Part shown: in pieces, positions 18,529-26,565 of the stretch | Layout: each line of letters begins with the position of its first letter | Numbering within the stretch: position 1 is the first letter of the stretch | Virus record (IMG/VR): IMGVR_UViG_3300025168_000493 | Location: 1-28,054 of that record | DNA: 28,054 nucleotides | Strand: one strand, 5' to 3' | Source: a virus | The notes under the pieces: model-generated | What the model was told of the DNA's origin: nothing | The model's input: only the letters and a program-made list of their open reading frames with translations | Database searches by the model: none | Made by a program: the position numbers and the translations under genes

Positions 18529-19484
18529 CCACCATACTCATTATAATACAACTCTGAACCAGCTGGTTCATATGGTTGCATATATTCTAAATTAAACACT
18601 TCATTATTTGTTGTATTAATATATCGTTCATATCTACCGTTATCTAAACGTAATGGTGATTCATCAAATCCACGATGATTAAAATCATTCCATACTGGTG
18701 AACTTTGACCATTATCTAGTAAATTAGTAATACCACCAGCTTCTATTAATGTTGCAACTGTTGAATCGCTTTGTACATAACGTCTACCTTTATCATATTC
18801 AGCTCCAAATCCATTCACAATATTATAATAATCTAAAATATCCCAACTAGCCCAAAATCCGCCGTCATCATTTTGATATCCAATAGATCTCCATTCTCCA
18901 TAAATCATAATTTTTAATTGGTTCCAGAATTGATAATCTCCTTGATCTCCGCCCATAGAATATCTCAATGTTATAAATCTACCTTCAAACTGTTCACGAA
19001 GTTTTTCTGTCAACGTCTGTTTCTGATATACTTGTTCATCATAGTCATTACCATCTATATAATCACCAGGATCTCTTACAAATGGAAAAGCTGGTCTATA
19101 ACCACTTTCAAATCTAATAACATTACTATATTCTTCTGACCTATCATCTAATGAATATAAATTATTATATATAAAATCATCTATATTTGTTTGAACACGT
19201 ATTGCATCATAAGTTAATCCACGTTCAACTAACATGACTTCCAATGTTTCATAATTAGGAATTATTACTAGTTCATTTTCTGCAGATTGAAATGCAATTT
19301 CTATATCTTCCTTTAACATCATATCATGATAATCACCAGATATTTTGACATTAGAAATAAATTCATCTTCAATTACTTCTACATCTATATCAGTATTAAT
19401 AAAGTAATCAAACTCTGTATTGATATTACCTTGTATACGAGTTTGTTCTAATTTGTATTCACGATATTTTTTGCGATCTATCAT
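18507..19484 (-). CDS. Unknown tail-region protein, rich in Tyr and acidic residues
   Basis: I do not recognise this 325-residue protein. It starts with a basic helix (MIDRKKYREYKLEQTR) and is then unusually rich in Asp, Glu, Tyr and Asn, for example FRYSMGG-like and GEWRSIGYQNDDGGFWASW stretches in the middle. There is no signal peptide, membrane segment or catalytic motif. It is translationally coupled on both sides: its ATG shares one base with the stop of the DNRLRE-like gene (TAATG), and its last 22 nt overlap the 1188-residue gene. AAGG lies about 12 nt before the start. The tight coupling inside a baseplate gene series suggests a wedge or wedge-adaptor subunit needed in fixed ratio with its neighbours. 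Function is inferred from position only. Confidence 0.65.
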   Translation of the reverse strand: MIDRKKYREYKLEQTRIQGNINTEFDYFINTDIDVEVIEDEFISNVKISGDYHDMMLKEDIEIAFQSAENELVIIPNYETLEVMLVERGLTYDAIRVQTNIDDFIYNNLYSLDDRSEEYSNVIRFESGYRPAFPFVRDPGDYIDGNDYDEQVYQKQTLTEKLREQFEGRFITLRYSMGGDQGDYQFWNQLKIMIYGEWRSIGYQNDDGGFWASWDILDYYNIVNGFGAEYDKGRRYVQSDSTVATLIEAGGITNLLDNGQSSPVWNDFNHRGFDESPLRLDNGRYERYINTTNNEVFNLEYMQPYEPAGSELYYNEYGGWQQIQY

Positions 19485-20617
19485 TAGTTAACAACCTTAA
19501 AATAAAAATCATCAAATGTTTGTATATCATCACCACCATCTCTTTCTATTTTTAATTGTATTTTATAATACCGTTCCGGCATAAATGAATCCATTCGCAG
19601 TTTAAAGAAACTACCATTTACGTCACAGTCAATTTGTGTACCTAGAGTATCGTTAGCAATAATTATTTCATTTGTTATAGAATCAATTATACTGTAATAT
19701 GATGAAGTTGGAAGCCGATTATTTGTTAAATAAAAAGAAGAAGTGGCATATGTTTTAGTAGGAAATTCAGATCGCACCCCAATCCTAAATTTTGTAATTT
19801 CAGATGTACGGTATTCTGATTTTATATTTTTAAAATAAGGTACATATGAGTTAGTAGAAATTTCTGCAGAGCCTGTATCTGCAAAGGTAGTATTATTCCA
19901 AACCACTTCTAATTTTGGTACAAATATTGTATGAGATTCACGACTAAAGAATTTTATAGAACCTAGTATAGCTCCGGAATTTTCATCGGTATGAGAACGT
20001 TTAATAATAAATCCATTATTATCAATATCTCCTTTAACCCAATGATCTACAATATCAGTAACATCTATTCGAATATCTGGTACCTGATTTTCAAAAGATT
20101 GTGATGCTTCATATGTTGAACCTGTGATCCATGTACCACCACCTGATGTAATTGTTGCACTCATATCTCCGGAGCTACCAGCAGAACCTGTATCCCATTT
20201 TGTTGCATAAATATTATCGCGATAATTCCACGATGCGCCTAATGTTGTTTTTGGATTATCATTTGCATTTCCTTGTCCATGAGACCATGATTGTGAAACA
20301 GGAAACGCGTATAATATATATTTTTGAAGTAAATCAGTAGCATCTGATGACCGTATAGATAAATAAACTGATGCAGAATTAGCAGTACGACCTATAGGTG
20401 GTATTTTATTACTATTAACACTAGATATTAATTTATCAACTTCAGTACCAAAATCTATTAAAAATCTAGTATTATATGTATCTGAATGATATCGACCGTT
20501 TATTACTGAACCTGATGCATGTTTTGTTAATTCCAATATCTGATCTATTCCAGTATTTTGATCTGGAAAGCGTTCATATAAGGTAGTGTCTCTTTCTGGG
20601 TAAAATATTCTATACAT
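19484..20617 (-). CDS. Baseplate-region protein with DNRLRE-like beta-sandwich
   Basis: The 377-residue protein opens FYPERDTTLYE, then QNTGIDQILEL, and continues with a strand NTRFLIDFG. Further on are ASVYLSIRS, LGASWNYRD and, near residues 180-205, IDVTDIVDHWVKGDIDNNGF. This order is the signature of DNRLRE (CBM96-type) domains, which are carbohydrate-binding-like beta sandwiches in bacterial surface proteins. The C-terminal third (from about 255) is a second beta-rich region ending FDDFYFKVVN. No catalytic residues are apparent. The gene follows gp6-like by 8 nt with AAGGA before the ATG and is coupled to the next gene through TAATG. It probably forms part of the baseplate wedge or its outer rim. 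The domain match is by eye and needs a profile search. Confidence 0.7.
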   Translation of the reverse strand: MYRIFYPERDTTLYERFPDQNTGIDQILELTKHASGSVINGRYHSDTYNTRFLIDFGTEVDKLISSVNSNKIPPIGRTANSASVYLSIRSSDATDLLQKYILYAFPVSQSWSHGQGNANDNPKTTLGASWNYRDNIYATKWDTGSAGSSGDMSATITSGGGTWITGSTYEASQSFENQVPDIRIDVTDIVDHWVKGDIDNNGFIIKRSHTDENSGAILGSIKFFSRESHTIFVPKLEVVWNNTTFADTGSAEISTNSYVPYFKNIKSEYRTSEITKFRIGVRSEFPTKTYATSSFYLTNNRLPTSSYYSIIDSITNEIIIANDTLGTQIDCDVNGSFFKLRMDSFMPERYYKIQLKIERDGGDDIQTFDDFYFKVVN

Positions 20618-20625
20618 TTAATTCC

Positions 20626-22479
20626 TTATGGTTTAATAACTTTTCCTCTTATATCATTATTTGGATATTTTATTTCAAAAATACATGGATCTAATGACGG
20701 ATATAATATATTATTTTTAATTGCTGATTTTATATCATATTTATTTGATGAATAATTACCACCAGTTTTACATTCAAATTCAAAATTTACAACACTTTGT
20801 ACTCCTTCTATTTTATCTAAAGTAGATGTTAATGCGGAAATATCTACAGGACCATTTATTTGCATTCGTTGATTTGATAATGACGTTTTTAAAGCATCAA
20901 TACATCTTAATAACACTTCATTGCTATTGTAACTTGGACGTGTTATAATTTCAAATTCAATACCTAAATTAATTATAAAGGCAGATTTTATATTTATTGC
21001 ATCTGTTAACATACGATATTGAGATATATAAGTTCTTATATTTTCTTTTAAAGCTTGATTACAGCTAGTAAACTGTCCTTTACTATTATACGCTAATACA
21101 TATAAATTTAACGCATATGGATTTGATACAATTTCTGATGGATATGATATATCAGATGTATTTATTTGTGTATCGCCAATAATATATGCTTTGGCTATAG
21201 AACCAAATTTAGACGGCATTGCATATACTCGTGATATATAATCTTCTTTTGTAATTGCCCTATTTTGCGCAGCAAATGCAGCCATAGCGTTTTGTCGTAT
21301 ACTTTCAATATGTTGTTTAGATTTCCCACCAGTAGCAGCTTCTGCATTAGTAACAGCTACAGATGATTTGGAATCTGATAAATCAACTAAAGAAATATCA
21401 TTAACATATGATATTGAATTTATTTTTGTTATTGAATTTATACTTACATTATCTAACACTGAACCTCCTACAGAATATTTTATTGTCAATGCTGTATTTG
21501 ACGGAGCAATGCCATATGTATTAGTATAAAGAAAATTAGAAGGATCAATTGAATCAGCTGTTGTTCGATTGAGATAATCTAAACCACTACCAACATTTTT
21601 TGGATTTGGAATAATTTCTTCATCAGCATCAGAAGATATACCTGATCCAAATTGTATTTCTAATCGATTATCTTCACGTAATCTAGTAATAAATCTCCTA
21701 GGAGATTTTCGTAATTTTAAAATATACGGAACAGATGACCGAAATTTGGATAGTTCTGGATCATTAAATGGTATATTTGCTATATTTTCAATTACAGTAT
21801 CTTGTGCTAAATAATCAACATGATTCCATATATTTCCGCTTGAATCAGTTACACTAATTATATCAATAATATTTTCATCTGGTAAAACAATTTTATCATA
21901 CGGTTTTGGTTCTGAGAACGTAAACGATAATTCTTTTATTTCTCCAGATTCAATATTAATTTGTTTTTTAAGTAAATACCGAGCAACATTATTTGATGAG
22001 TCAATTTCATATACGGATATATCTGGATTGTTATTAAAATCTATAGGTTGTGTACTATGAAACTTAATACCTTCTTCGCTCTCAAATTCTATATTAGAAT
22101 CAATTGATAAGGCATATCTCATATCAGGCGCTGCATTATCACCACTTCCGGATGCAACTACTAATTGAAATACATCTAATACACATGTAGATGGAGAATT
22201 TAATTTAGGCTGGTATCCAAATAAATGAGATAATGCTAATACATTTGCCGGTTCATTAGCTGAAGACAATAACGTTTCCTTAAAGGAATTATCTGTATAA
22301 TATGATAATACATCACCAACATATGATGCCATTTCAATAAACATCATACCAGGAGATGATTCATTGAAATCATGGTATGTATCCGGATAATAATTTTTTG
22401 CAAAATTAATTAAATTTTGTCTAAATTGAGCAAAATCTTTATTTAAATATTTTACATCTTTTTTAATTAAATCTGACAT
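20626..22479 (-). CDS. 6: Baseplate wedge protein, gp6/Baseplate_J-like
   Basis: This 617-residue protein matches the gp6 family of T4-like phages (T4 gp6 is 660 residues). The N-terminus has the typical region around residues 1-70: YLNKDFAQFRQNLINFAKNY, a short acidic turn, SSPGMMFIEMASYVGDVLSY and YTDNSFKETLL. Later come QIEFGSGIS-like strands, TKEDYISRVYAMPSKFGSIA near 415-435, and a C-terminal domain ending in PCIFEIKYPNNDIRGKVIKP, where gp6/J-type proteins form the wedge ring. Gp6 dimers build the inner baseplate ring and change shape on sheath contraction. The gene follows gp25-like by 12 nt, the same pairing as in other contractile systems (gp25 and gp6 form the wedge core with gp53). 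AGG lies six nucleotides before the ATG. Confidence 0.9.
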   Translation of the reverse strand: MSDLIKKDVKYLNKDFAQFRQNLINFAKNYYPDTYHDFNESSPGMMFIEMASYVGDVLSYYTDNSFKETLLSSANEPANVLALSHLFGYQPKLNSPSTCVLDVFQLVVASGSGDNAAPDMRYALSIDSNIEFESEEGIKFHSTQPIDFNNNPDISVYEIDSSNNVARYLLKKQINIESGEIKELSFTFSEPKPYDKIVLPDENIIDIISVTDSSGNIWNHVDYLAQDTVIENIANIPFNDPELSKFRSSVPYILKLRKSPRRFITRLREDNRLEIQFGSGISSDADEEIIPNPKNVGSGLDYLNRTTADSIDPSNFLYTNTYGIAPSNTALTIKYSVGGSVLDNVSINSITKINSISYVNDISLVDLSDSKSSVAVTNAEAATGGKSKQHIESIRQNAMAAFAAQNRAITKEDYISRVYAMPSKFGSIAKAYIIGDTQINTSDISYPSEIVSNPYALNLYVLAYNSKGQFTSCNQALKENIRTYISQYRMLTDAINIKSAFIINLGIEFEIITRPSYNSNEVLLRCIDALKTSLSNQRMQINGPVDISALTSTLDKIEGVQSVVNFEFECKTGGNYSSNKYDIKSAIKNNILYPSLDPCIFEIKYPNNDIRGKVIKP

Positions 22480-22491
22480 CCTTTACCTATT

Positions 22492-23013
22492 TTAATAATT
22501 AGTTACCTGTAAACTAGTATCTACAGGACCTTCTTCAACTATAAGACTATTTTCAGATGCTATAACATTAATTACTAAATTTGCACCAATATTAGTTATT
22601 TGAAAATTTATACCAATTGTAATAGTATTTAATGCGGTATTACTTAATATTTTAACATCATTTATTGTTATATATGGTAACCAATAATTTAAATCTTTTG
22701 TTAAAGATGTTTTTATTGAAGTTTTTATATCTGCTGTATTGTTTTCAAATAATAATGAATAAATATTACTACCAAAATTTGGTTGCATAATACGTTCACC
22801 TTTACGTGTCATAAGAAAATTCTTAAGATTTGATACAGATTGATCTATTGTAGTATATGATTGTGCAAATACACTAGCACCAGCAGAACTACCAGATGCG
22901 TAGTTTGCAGAAACAGATTTAGCTTTTGATGATTTATTAAATGGTAATAATAATCCAATTGCTACATCTGGTGTTTCATTTATTGGTTGATATTTATAAA
23001 TTGGTCTAGCCAT
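22492..23013 (-). CDS. 25: Baseplate wedge protein, gp25/GPW-like
   Basis: The 173-residue protein carries the gp25-like domain at about residues 55-165. The hallmark run is LKNFLMTRKGERIMQPNFGS (64-83, one residue shorter at each end as read) followed by NIYSLLFEN, where the Glu/Arg pair and the P-x-F-G-S loop correspond to the conserved core of T4 gp25 and P2 gpW. The residues before it (to 50) are Ser/Ala/Gly-rich and longer than in T4 gp25 (132 residues). The protein anchors the first sheath ring to the baseplate wedge. Its ATG overlaps the stop of the previous gene (TAATG), and gp6-like follows within 12 nt. The conserved pairing with gp6-like makes this one of the firmest calls in the window. 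Confidence 0.93.
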   Translation of the reverse strand: MARPIYKYQPINETPDVAIGLLLPFNKSSKAKSVSANYASGSSAGASVFAQSYTTIDQSVSNLKNFLMTRKGERIMQPNFGSNIYSLLFENNTADIKTSIKTSLTKDLNYWLPYITINDVKILSNTALNTITIGINFQITNIGANLVINVIASENSLIVEEGPVDTSLQVTNY

Positions 23014-23450
23014 TATCTATTCATTTTCTTTTTGTCAATTGCTTTCATTAATTTAGAATAATCTTTTGTCATTGCATTAACTGTAGCTGCAACTTCTGAG
23101 TCTTGCATATTAACGGCTTCGCCATTAATACCTGTTGTTGCTAATGAGTTGACAGGTCCGCTAGCCACACCAAATGCATCATCCATCTGAGATTTATAAT
23201 TTGATGTATTCCATTGTGCCATCTCTGGCGCTATTGGTGTTGCTGCAGTTTCATTTAACAAATCATTCAACATTGAATTTTTTGTAAATTGTTTCTTTGG
23301 CCGCGTTTCTGTAGCCTCGTACATCTGCATTCCATGTTCAATAACTTGTTTGTGATTAGTTTTTTGTTCAGTTAATACTTGACGGACTGCGCCCTGAACT
23401 TCTTCTCTAATAATTTTTCGTAATAACTTTACAAATGATTTTGAGCTCAT
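23013..23450 (-). CDS. Unknown small virion-region protein
   Basis: I do not recognise this 145-residue protein. Residues 1-30 form a strongly amphipathic basic helix (SFVKLLRKIIREEVQGAVRQ), followed by a flexible Gln/Thr/Ala-rich middle with a short NSMLNDLLNETA helix and a Lys-rich C-terminus (DKKKMNR). There is no membrane segment or enzyme motif. AAAGG lies before the ATG and the recurrent leader motif lies 15 nt upstream, so it may begin a transcription or translation unit that includes gp25-like and gp6-like. It is coupled to gp25-like by TAATG. A baseplate assembly factor or minor virion component is plausible from position alone. Confidence 0.65.
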   Translation of the reverse strand: MSSKSFVKLLRKIIREEVQGAVRQVLTEQKTNHKQVIEHGMQMYEATETRPKKQFTKNSMLNDLLNETAATPIAPEMAQWNTSNYKSQMDDAFGVASGPVNSLATTGINGEAVNMQDSEVAATVNAMTKDYSKLMKAIDKKKMNR

Positions 23451-23465
23451 AGTAATATCCTTTTT

Positions 23466-23474
23466 AATAAATAT
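23466..23474 (-). promoter_or_regulatory. Leader motif ATATTTATT ahead of the gp25/gp6 unit
   Basis: The sense strand reads ATATTTATT 15 nt before the start at 23450 and 14 nt after the upstream stop, followed by AAAAAGGATA. It shares a 16-nt identical string with the leader at 14939-14947. Confidence 0.5.
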
Positions 23475-23488
23475 GTTACATTAATGAA

Positions 23489-24106
23489 TTAGCCAGATTG
23501 ACTAATACGTTTTTGGTACTCTTCTACATCATACGATGTAATCTCACGGCCAGCTTTTATTATTGCATTTTGTGACCTTAATTTAACTGCTGATTGGATC
23601 TGTGCTATATCCACACCTCTATCCTTTGCTTCATTAGTAATACGACTTGAAAGAAAAGGAATATTCCATGTTGGTATAGTAGTACCAAATGGCGTAAAAA
23701 TTGATTTACCTAAAGTCCAATTTATATATATAGCCTTTGCTAATGCATCGCATAAAAATTTTTTGTCTTTTTTTAAAATCATAGTGGCAGTATATAATGG
23801 CTGAGTACCTCTAAGGGGAGGAGGTGCGATGCCAGTAAACAATCCTGCAGATATAAGTGACATGCCATTTGCGTTTTGTTTAGCAAATGTATTCACTGCA
23901 TCTTCAATGCCTTTAACTTTACCATATCGGTGTGCTGAGTTATACGCGCGCATCGCAGGAATAATTCCAGTAGCAGCTCCTAATGTGGGAGGAATAATGG
24001 TTAATGAAAATTTTGCTAATGCAATACCTAATTTTAGACCATTTAATGGACTATTATTATCTAGTATATCTTGTAGCTCGGCAGATAACCATGATGGTTT
24101 ATTCAT
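23489..24106 (-). CDS. Unknown tail-region protein with hydrophobic N-terminal third
   Basis: This 205-residue protein is not recognised. Residues about 24-50 are hydrophobic and Gly/Pro/Ala-rich (LKLGIALAKFSLTIIPPTLG), and a second apolar stretch lies near 82-97. These look more like buried virion segments than clean membrane helices, though a membrane association cannot be excluded. The C-terminal 45 residues are helical and charged, ending EVEEYQKR-like with ISQSG. It follows the gp5-like gene directly, sharing one base of stop and start (TAATG), with only a weak ribosome site, so translation is probably coupled. Placement between the hub/spike gene and the wedge genes suggests a baseplate hub or tube-junction protein. 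That role is inference. Confidence 0.6.
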   Translation of the reverse strand: MNKPSWLSAELQDILDNNSPLNGLKLGIALAKFSLTIIPPTLGAATGIIPAMRAYNSAHRYGKVKGIEDAVNTFAKQNANGMSLISAGLFTGIAPPPLRGTQPLYTATMILKKDKKFLCDALAKAIYINWTLGKSIFTPFGTTIPTWNIPFLSSRITNEAKDRGVDIAQIQSAVKLRSQNAIIKAGREITSYDVEEYQKRISQSG

Positions 24107-25107
24107 TATTGTTTCATCCGTTTTATTTCTGTCAATATTTTTGCAAATTCTCCAATGTTTATTGGTGGCCCTGATGGACCTACACCAGTAGGATGTGTCA
24201 TTTTAGTTATAGCAGTAACTAAGGCTTCTAATTGAGTTATCAGATTATCAACATCTACAGACCAATTAGGAGTAGCTAATTTAATATCTTTTTTAGATAC
24301 TAATACTAACTCATCTGATTTAGCGTTAAAAATTAATCTGTCAGAACTTATAACAACTTGTGGATTTGTATACGATGTTAATGGTTTAGTTTGTTGCCCT
24401 ATTTTACGCTGTGCTAATTTTAAATTATTTATTTTTTGAGTTGATGATAAATAAATTAAACTAGAATCTTTATCTGGATTTTCAATTGTAAAATATCCAG
24501 ATTTTTGTGCACCATCTAATCCACATGTTAATGCAACAAATGGATCGCCAGTAGCTGTACCTTGCCATATAGGTTTTTGAGAATATGCAGATAAATTACG
24601 ATGTGTACTCGAAAATCGTAATACAGATCCAAATCGATCTTGTAAAATTGTATCTCCTTGATACGGTTGTATTGTGACAATATTACGTGGTTCAAATGAT
24701 AATTGACTTGGTTCTTTATTTTTTGTTGCTGATGATATTGCAGTAATTGCATAATTTTTTGTATTAACACGAGTGTCATGAATAAATGGCATTATATTAT
24801 TATTTACTTGACCATGTACATTAATTGCAGACATGTAATAATATTGTCCTGTTTTTGTATTTTCTGTACGACCTGATACGGCATTAAATACAATTACTTG
24901 TTCTCCATATAATGGTACATTTAAATAACTTACATTTGCAGGTATTGCAATAATCTCAGTTGCTATAGATGTTGGCGTAGATCTTAGTCGTACACGTATT
25001 GCCCCTGGTTGTAATTCTATGTTACGATTATCAGTAAATTTATCAAACTGAATTGGATTGGAGGTCTGTATTACCTGGCCTATCTGTAGATTGAGGTTGC
25101 TCGCCAT
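24106..25107 (-). CDS. 5: Baseplate hub/central-spike protein, gp5-like without lysozyme
   Basis: This 333-residue protein has a likely OB-fold region at about 30-120 (PGAIRVRL, LNVPLYGEQVIVF, YYYMSAIN), then IQPYQGDTILQDRFGSVLRF (147-166), a segment typical of gp5/VgrG-like hub proteins of marine T4-like phages. The following beta-rich part has VISSDRLIFNAKSDELVLVS, and the C-terminus carries THPTGVGPSGPPI before a short helix. T4 gp5 has a lysozyme domain between the OB fold and the triple-stranded needle; no lysozyme-like stretch is present here, so this version would pierce rather than digest. AAGGAG lies five nucleotides before the ATG at 25107, supporting a start inside the upstream gene (65-nt overlap). 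The next gene begins in its stop codon. Confidence 0.8.
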   Translation of the reverse strand: MASNLNLQIGQVIQTSNPIQFDKFTDNRNIELQPGAIRVRLRSTPTSIATEIIAIPANVSYLNVPLYGEQVIVFNAVSGRTENTKTGQYYYMSAINVHGQVNNNIMPFIHDTRVNTKNYAITAISSATKNKEPSQLSFEPRNIVTIQPYQGDTILQDRFGSVLRFSSTHRNLSAYSQKPIWQGTATGDPFVALTCGLDGAQKSGYFTIENPDKDSSLIYLSSTQKINNLKLAQRKIGQQTKPLTSYTNPQVVISSDRLIFNAKSDELVLVSKKDIKLATPNWSVDVDNLITQLEALVTAITKMTHPTGVGPSGPPINIGEFAKILTEIKRMKQ

Positions 25108-25468
25108 CAGTCTCCTTGCTATTTGATTGCAGTTTTTTAACTTCTGATTCTGCTTCTTCTAATAACTGACGACGTTCATCATCAGATAAACCAAATTCGC
25201 CATCATCAGATTCTTTTATTGAAGCCGAAACTAATCGTTGAACGACTGCTGCTAATTTTACTAAAGCATCATCATTTTTTACAGAAATTTCTAGATAATC
25301 TTTAATCATGGGAACTAATACGGTAGCATCGCCGGTGTTTTTTATTAATGGCTGTAATTCCTTAATAAGACCTTGAATTTGCCGATCTTTCTTTTTTGAA
25401 TTATGATAAATATCACGCATTAAATCTGAAAAATTTGTTCCTTGAAATAATTCGAATTCTGCACTCAT
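25043..25468 (-). CDS. Unknown acidic helical protein upstream of the hub gene
   Basis: I do not recognise this 141-residue protein. It starts MSAEFELFQGTNFSDLMRDI, continues with a basic helical patch (NSKKKDRQIQGLIKEL) and a helix-rich middle, and ends in a Glu/Asp/Gln/Ser-rich, probably disordered tail (about 100-141). It has no membrane segment, cysteine cluster or enzyme motif. AAAGGA gives a good ribosome site and the leader motif lies 13 nt before the start, so it opens the tail block after the sigma-factor gene. Its last 65 nt overlap the start of the gp5-like gene. A tail-assembly chaperone or small virion protein are both possible. Confidence 0.65.
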   Translation of the reverse strand: MSAEFELFQGTNFSDLMRDIYHNSKKKDRQIQGLIKELQPLIKNTGDATVLVPMIKDYLEISVKNDDALVKLAAVVQRLVSASIKESDDGEFGLSDDERRQLLEEAESEVKKLQSNSKETDGEQPQSTDRPGNTDLQSNSV

Positions 25469-25481
25469 GGTAATCCTTTTA

Positions 25482-25490
25482 TATAAATAT
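25482..25490 (-). promoter_or_regulatory. Leader motif ATATTTATA at the head of the tail block
   Basis: The sense strand reads ATATTTATA, 13 nt before the start at 25468 and 5 nt after the sigma-factor stop. It is the first of the five copies in transcription order. Confidence 0.5.
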
Positions 25491-25495
25491 AAGAA

Positions 25496-26281
25496 TTAAC
25501 GATTTGTTCCAATTATATGTCCTGACTTGCGGTATACTGCATACATTTTCATATAATCATGTTTCATGATATTAAGTACTTTAGTAATATTTTGAGTCTT
25601 TAATCCAGTACGTTCTCTTATAAGAATATATAACGCTTTTTTGTTAAAATTTTCTATATTTTCACGTATTCGGAATAATTCTAGAATTGTATCAGCTACA
25701 ATTATATCGCGTTTATTAATAAATACAGTATTAATATGAGCATCATACCATGATACCCATAAATTAGTAAAATCTTTTAAAGATTCTTGATGATCTGATA
25801 ATGATACTTCTGCAGAAATATTTCGTTCATCATCAATTACCGATGTTTCAGTACGTAATTTTAATTTGGCATAATTTGCGTTATTTTGTATAATTAAATA
25901 ATTTTTAGCAACAATTGAAAAATAAGAAAAAGCTTTCCCCTTTCCTTCTTGGTATTTTCCAATTTTTTCAGTTAAAAATGCAACTACTTCCGCTTTAACA
26001 TCTTCATATGGTACATCGAAATATGAAAATCTAAACGTATGATAAATATTTTCTACTAATTTATTAAAAGGATAATTAATATGTTCACGAAACACTTTAT
26101 TTCGTTTATAATAATCAAGTTCACTGTTATATGCTACAATTGCTTTATCTTGTATATATGTAAAATACATATTTTTTGTTGGCTTTCGGCCTCTACGTTT
26201 TTTAGGACCATTTTGATGTAAATCATCCATTTCTGCATCATACCATTTATAAAATTGATCTACAGGACTAAGTTTTTCCAT
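25496..26281 (-). CDS. 55: Late-transcription sigma factor, T4 gp55-like
   Basis: This 261-residue protein has a sigma region-2-like core at about 68-135: INYPFNKLVENIYHTFRF, then DVKAEVVAFLTEKIGKYQEG and AFSYFSIVAKNYLIIQNN, which matches the gp55 late sigma family (T4 gp55 is 185 residues). In T4 this factor directs host RNA polymerase to TATAAATA late promoters with gp33 and the sliding clamp. Residues 216-248 (LYILIRERTG, ITKVLNIMKHDYMKM) resemble a C-terminal helix-turn-helix that would make it longer than T4 gp55. A basic KKRRGRKPTK at 27-36 is AT-hook-like. The C-terminus (GHIIGTNR) lacks the acidic-hydrophobic clamp-binding tail of T4 gp55. Its ATG sits in the stop of the membrane-protein gene (TAATG) with AAAGGA upstream. 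Confidence 0.88.
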   Translation of the reverse strand: MEKLSPVDQFYKWYDAEMDDLHQNGPKKRRGRKPTKNMYFTYIQDKAIVAYNSELDYYKRNKVFREHINYPFNKLVENIYHTFRFSYFDVPYEDVKAEVVAFLTEKIGKYQEGKGKAFSYFSIVAKNYLIIQNNANYAKLKLRTETSVIDDERNISAEVSLSDHQESLKDFTNLWVSWYDAHINTVFINKRDIIVADTILELFRIRENIENFNKKALYILIRERTGLKTQNITKVLNIMKHDYMKMYAVYRKSGHIIGTNR

Positions 26282-26565
26282 TAAAATCCTTTATTAAGTT
26301 CATCTATTATATCACGTAATTCATTAAATATAAATCCTGTTTCATCATCTGCTTCGAAAGATCCCATTCGATCAATTTGTTTCAATTTAGAATTAGATTC
26401 GTTCATCCTAGCTTTTAAAGTTGTAAAAAAATCATAAAATCTTGCATTCGAAGATTCTAAATCATCAATATACTCTGCATCTGATTCTTGCTTACGTAAT
26501 TGATTAATATTTACAAATACTGAAATTGTTAAAACTATCGATAATATTATAATTGCTGTCATCAT
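26281..26565 (-). CDS. Small membrane-anchored coiled-coil protein
   Basis: The 94-residue protein has one N-terminal hydrophobic segment (residues about 2-20, TAIIILSIVLTISVFVNI), then a charged helical region that could form a coiled coil (about 20-65) and an acidic end with FEADDETGFIFNELRDII. Topology is probably N-out or N-anchored with the long helix in the cytoplasm. I recognise no family with a known function. It begins in the stop of the HD gene (TAATG, with GGAG just upstream) and its own stop overlaps the sigma-factor start, so all three should be made together. Possible roles include anchoring a partner to the host membrane or working as a lysis-related or spanin-like factor; the lack of a lipobox argues against an o-spanin. 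None is supported beyond topology. Confidence 0.7.
   Translation of the reverse strand: MMTAIIILSIVLTISVFVNINQLRKQESDAEYIDDLESSNARFYDFFTTLKARMNESNSKLKQIDRMGSFEADDETGFIFNELRDIIDELNKGF

Noticed and set aside
24528-24779. Minus-strand ORF of 83 codons in another frame of the gp5-like gene
   Set aside because: It is fully inside the gp5-like gene and has a low-complexity Gln/Leu/Ile/Tyr composition typical of out-of-frame AT-rich sequence.
26281-26565. Holin or spanin call for the small membrane protein
   Set aside because: It has a single N-terminal membrane segment with a long acidic helical tail and no lipobox, and no endolysin is nearby. The evidence is too weak for a lysis assignment.
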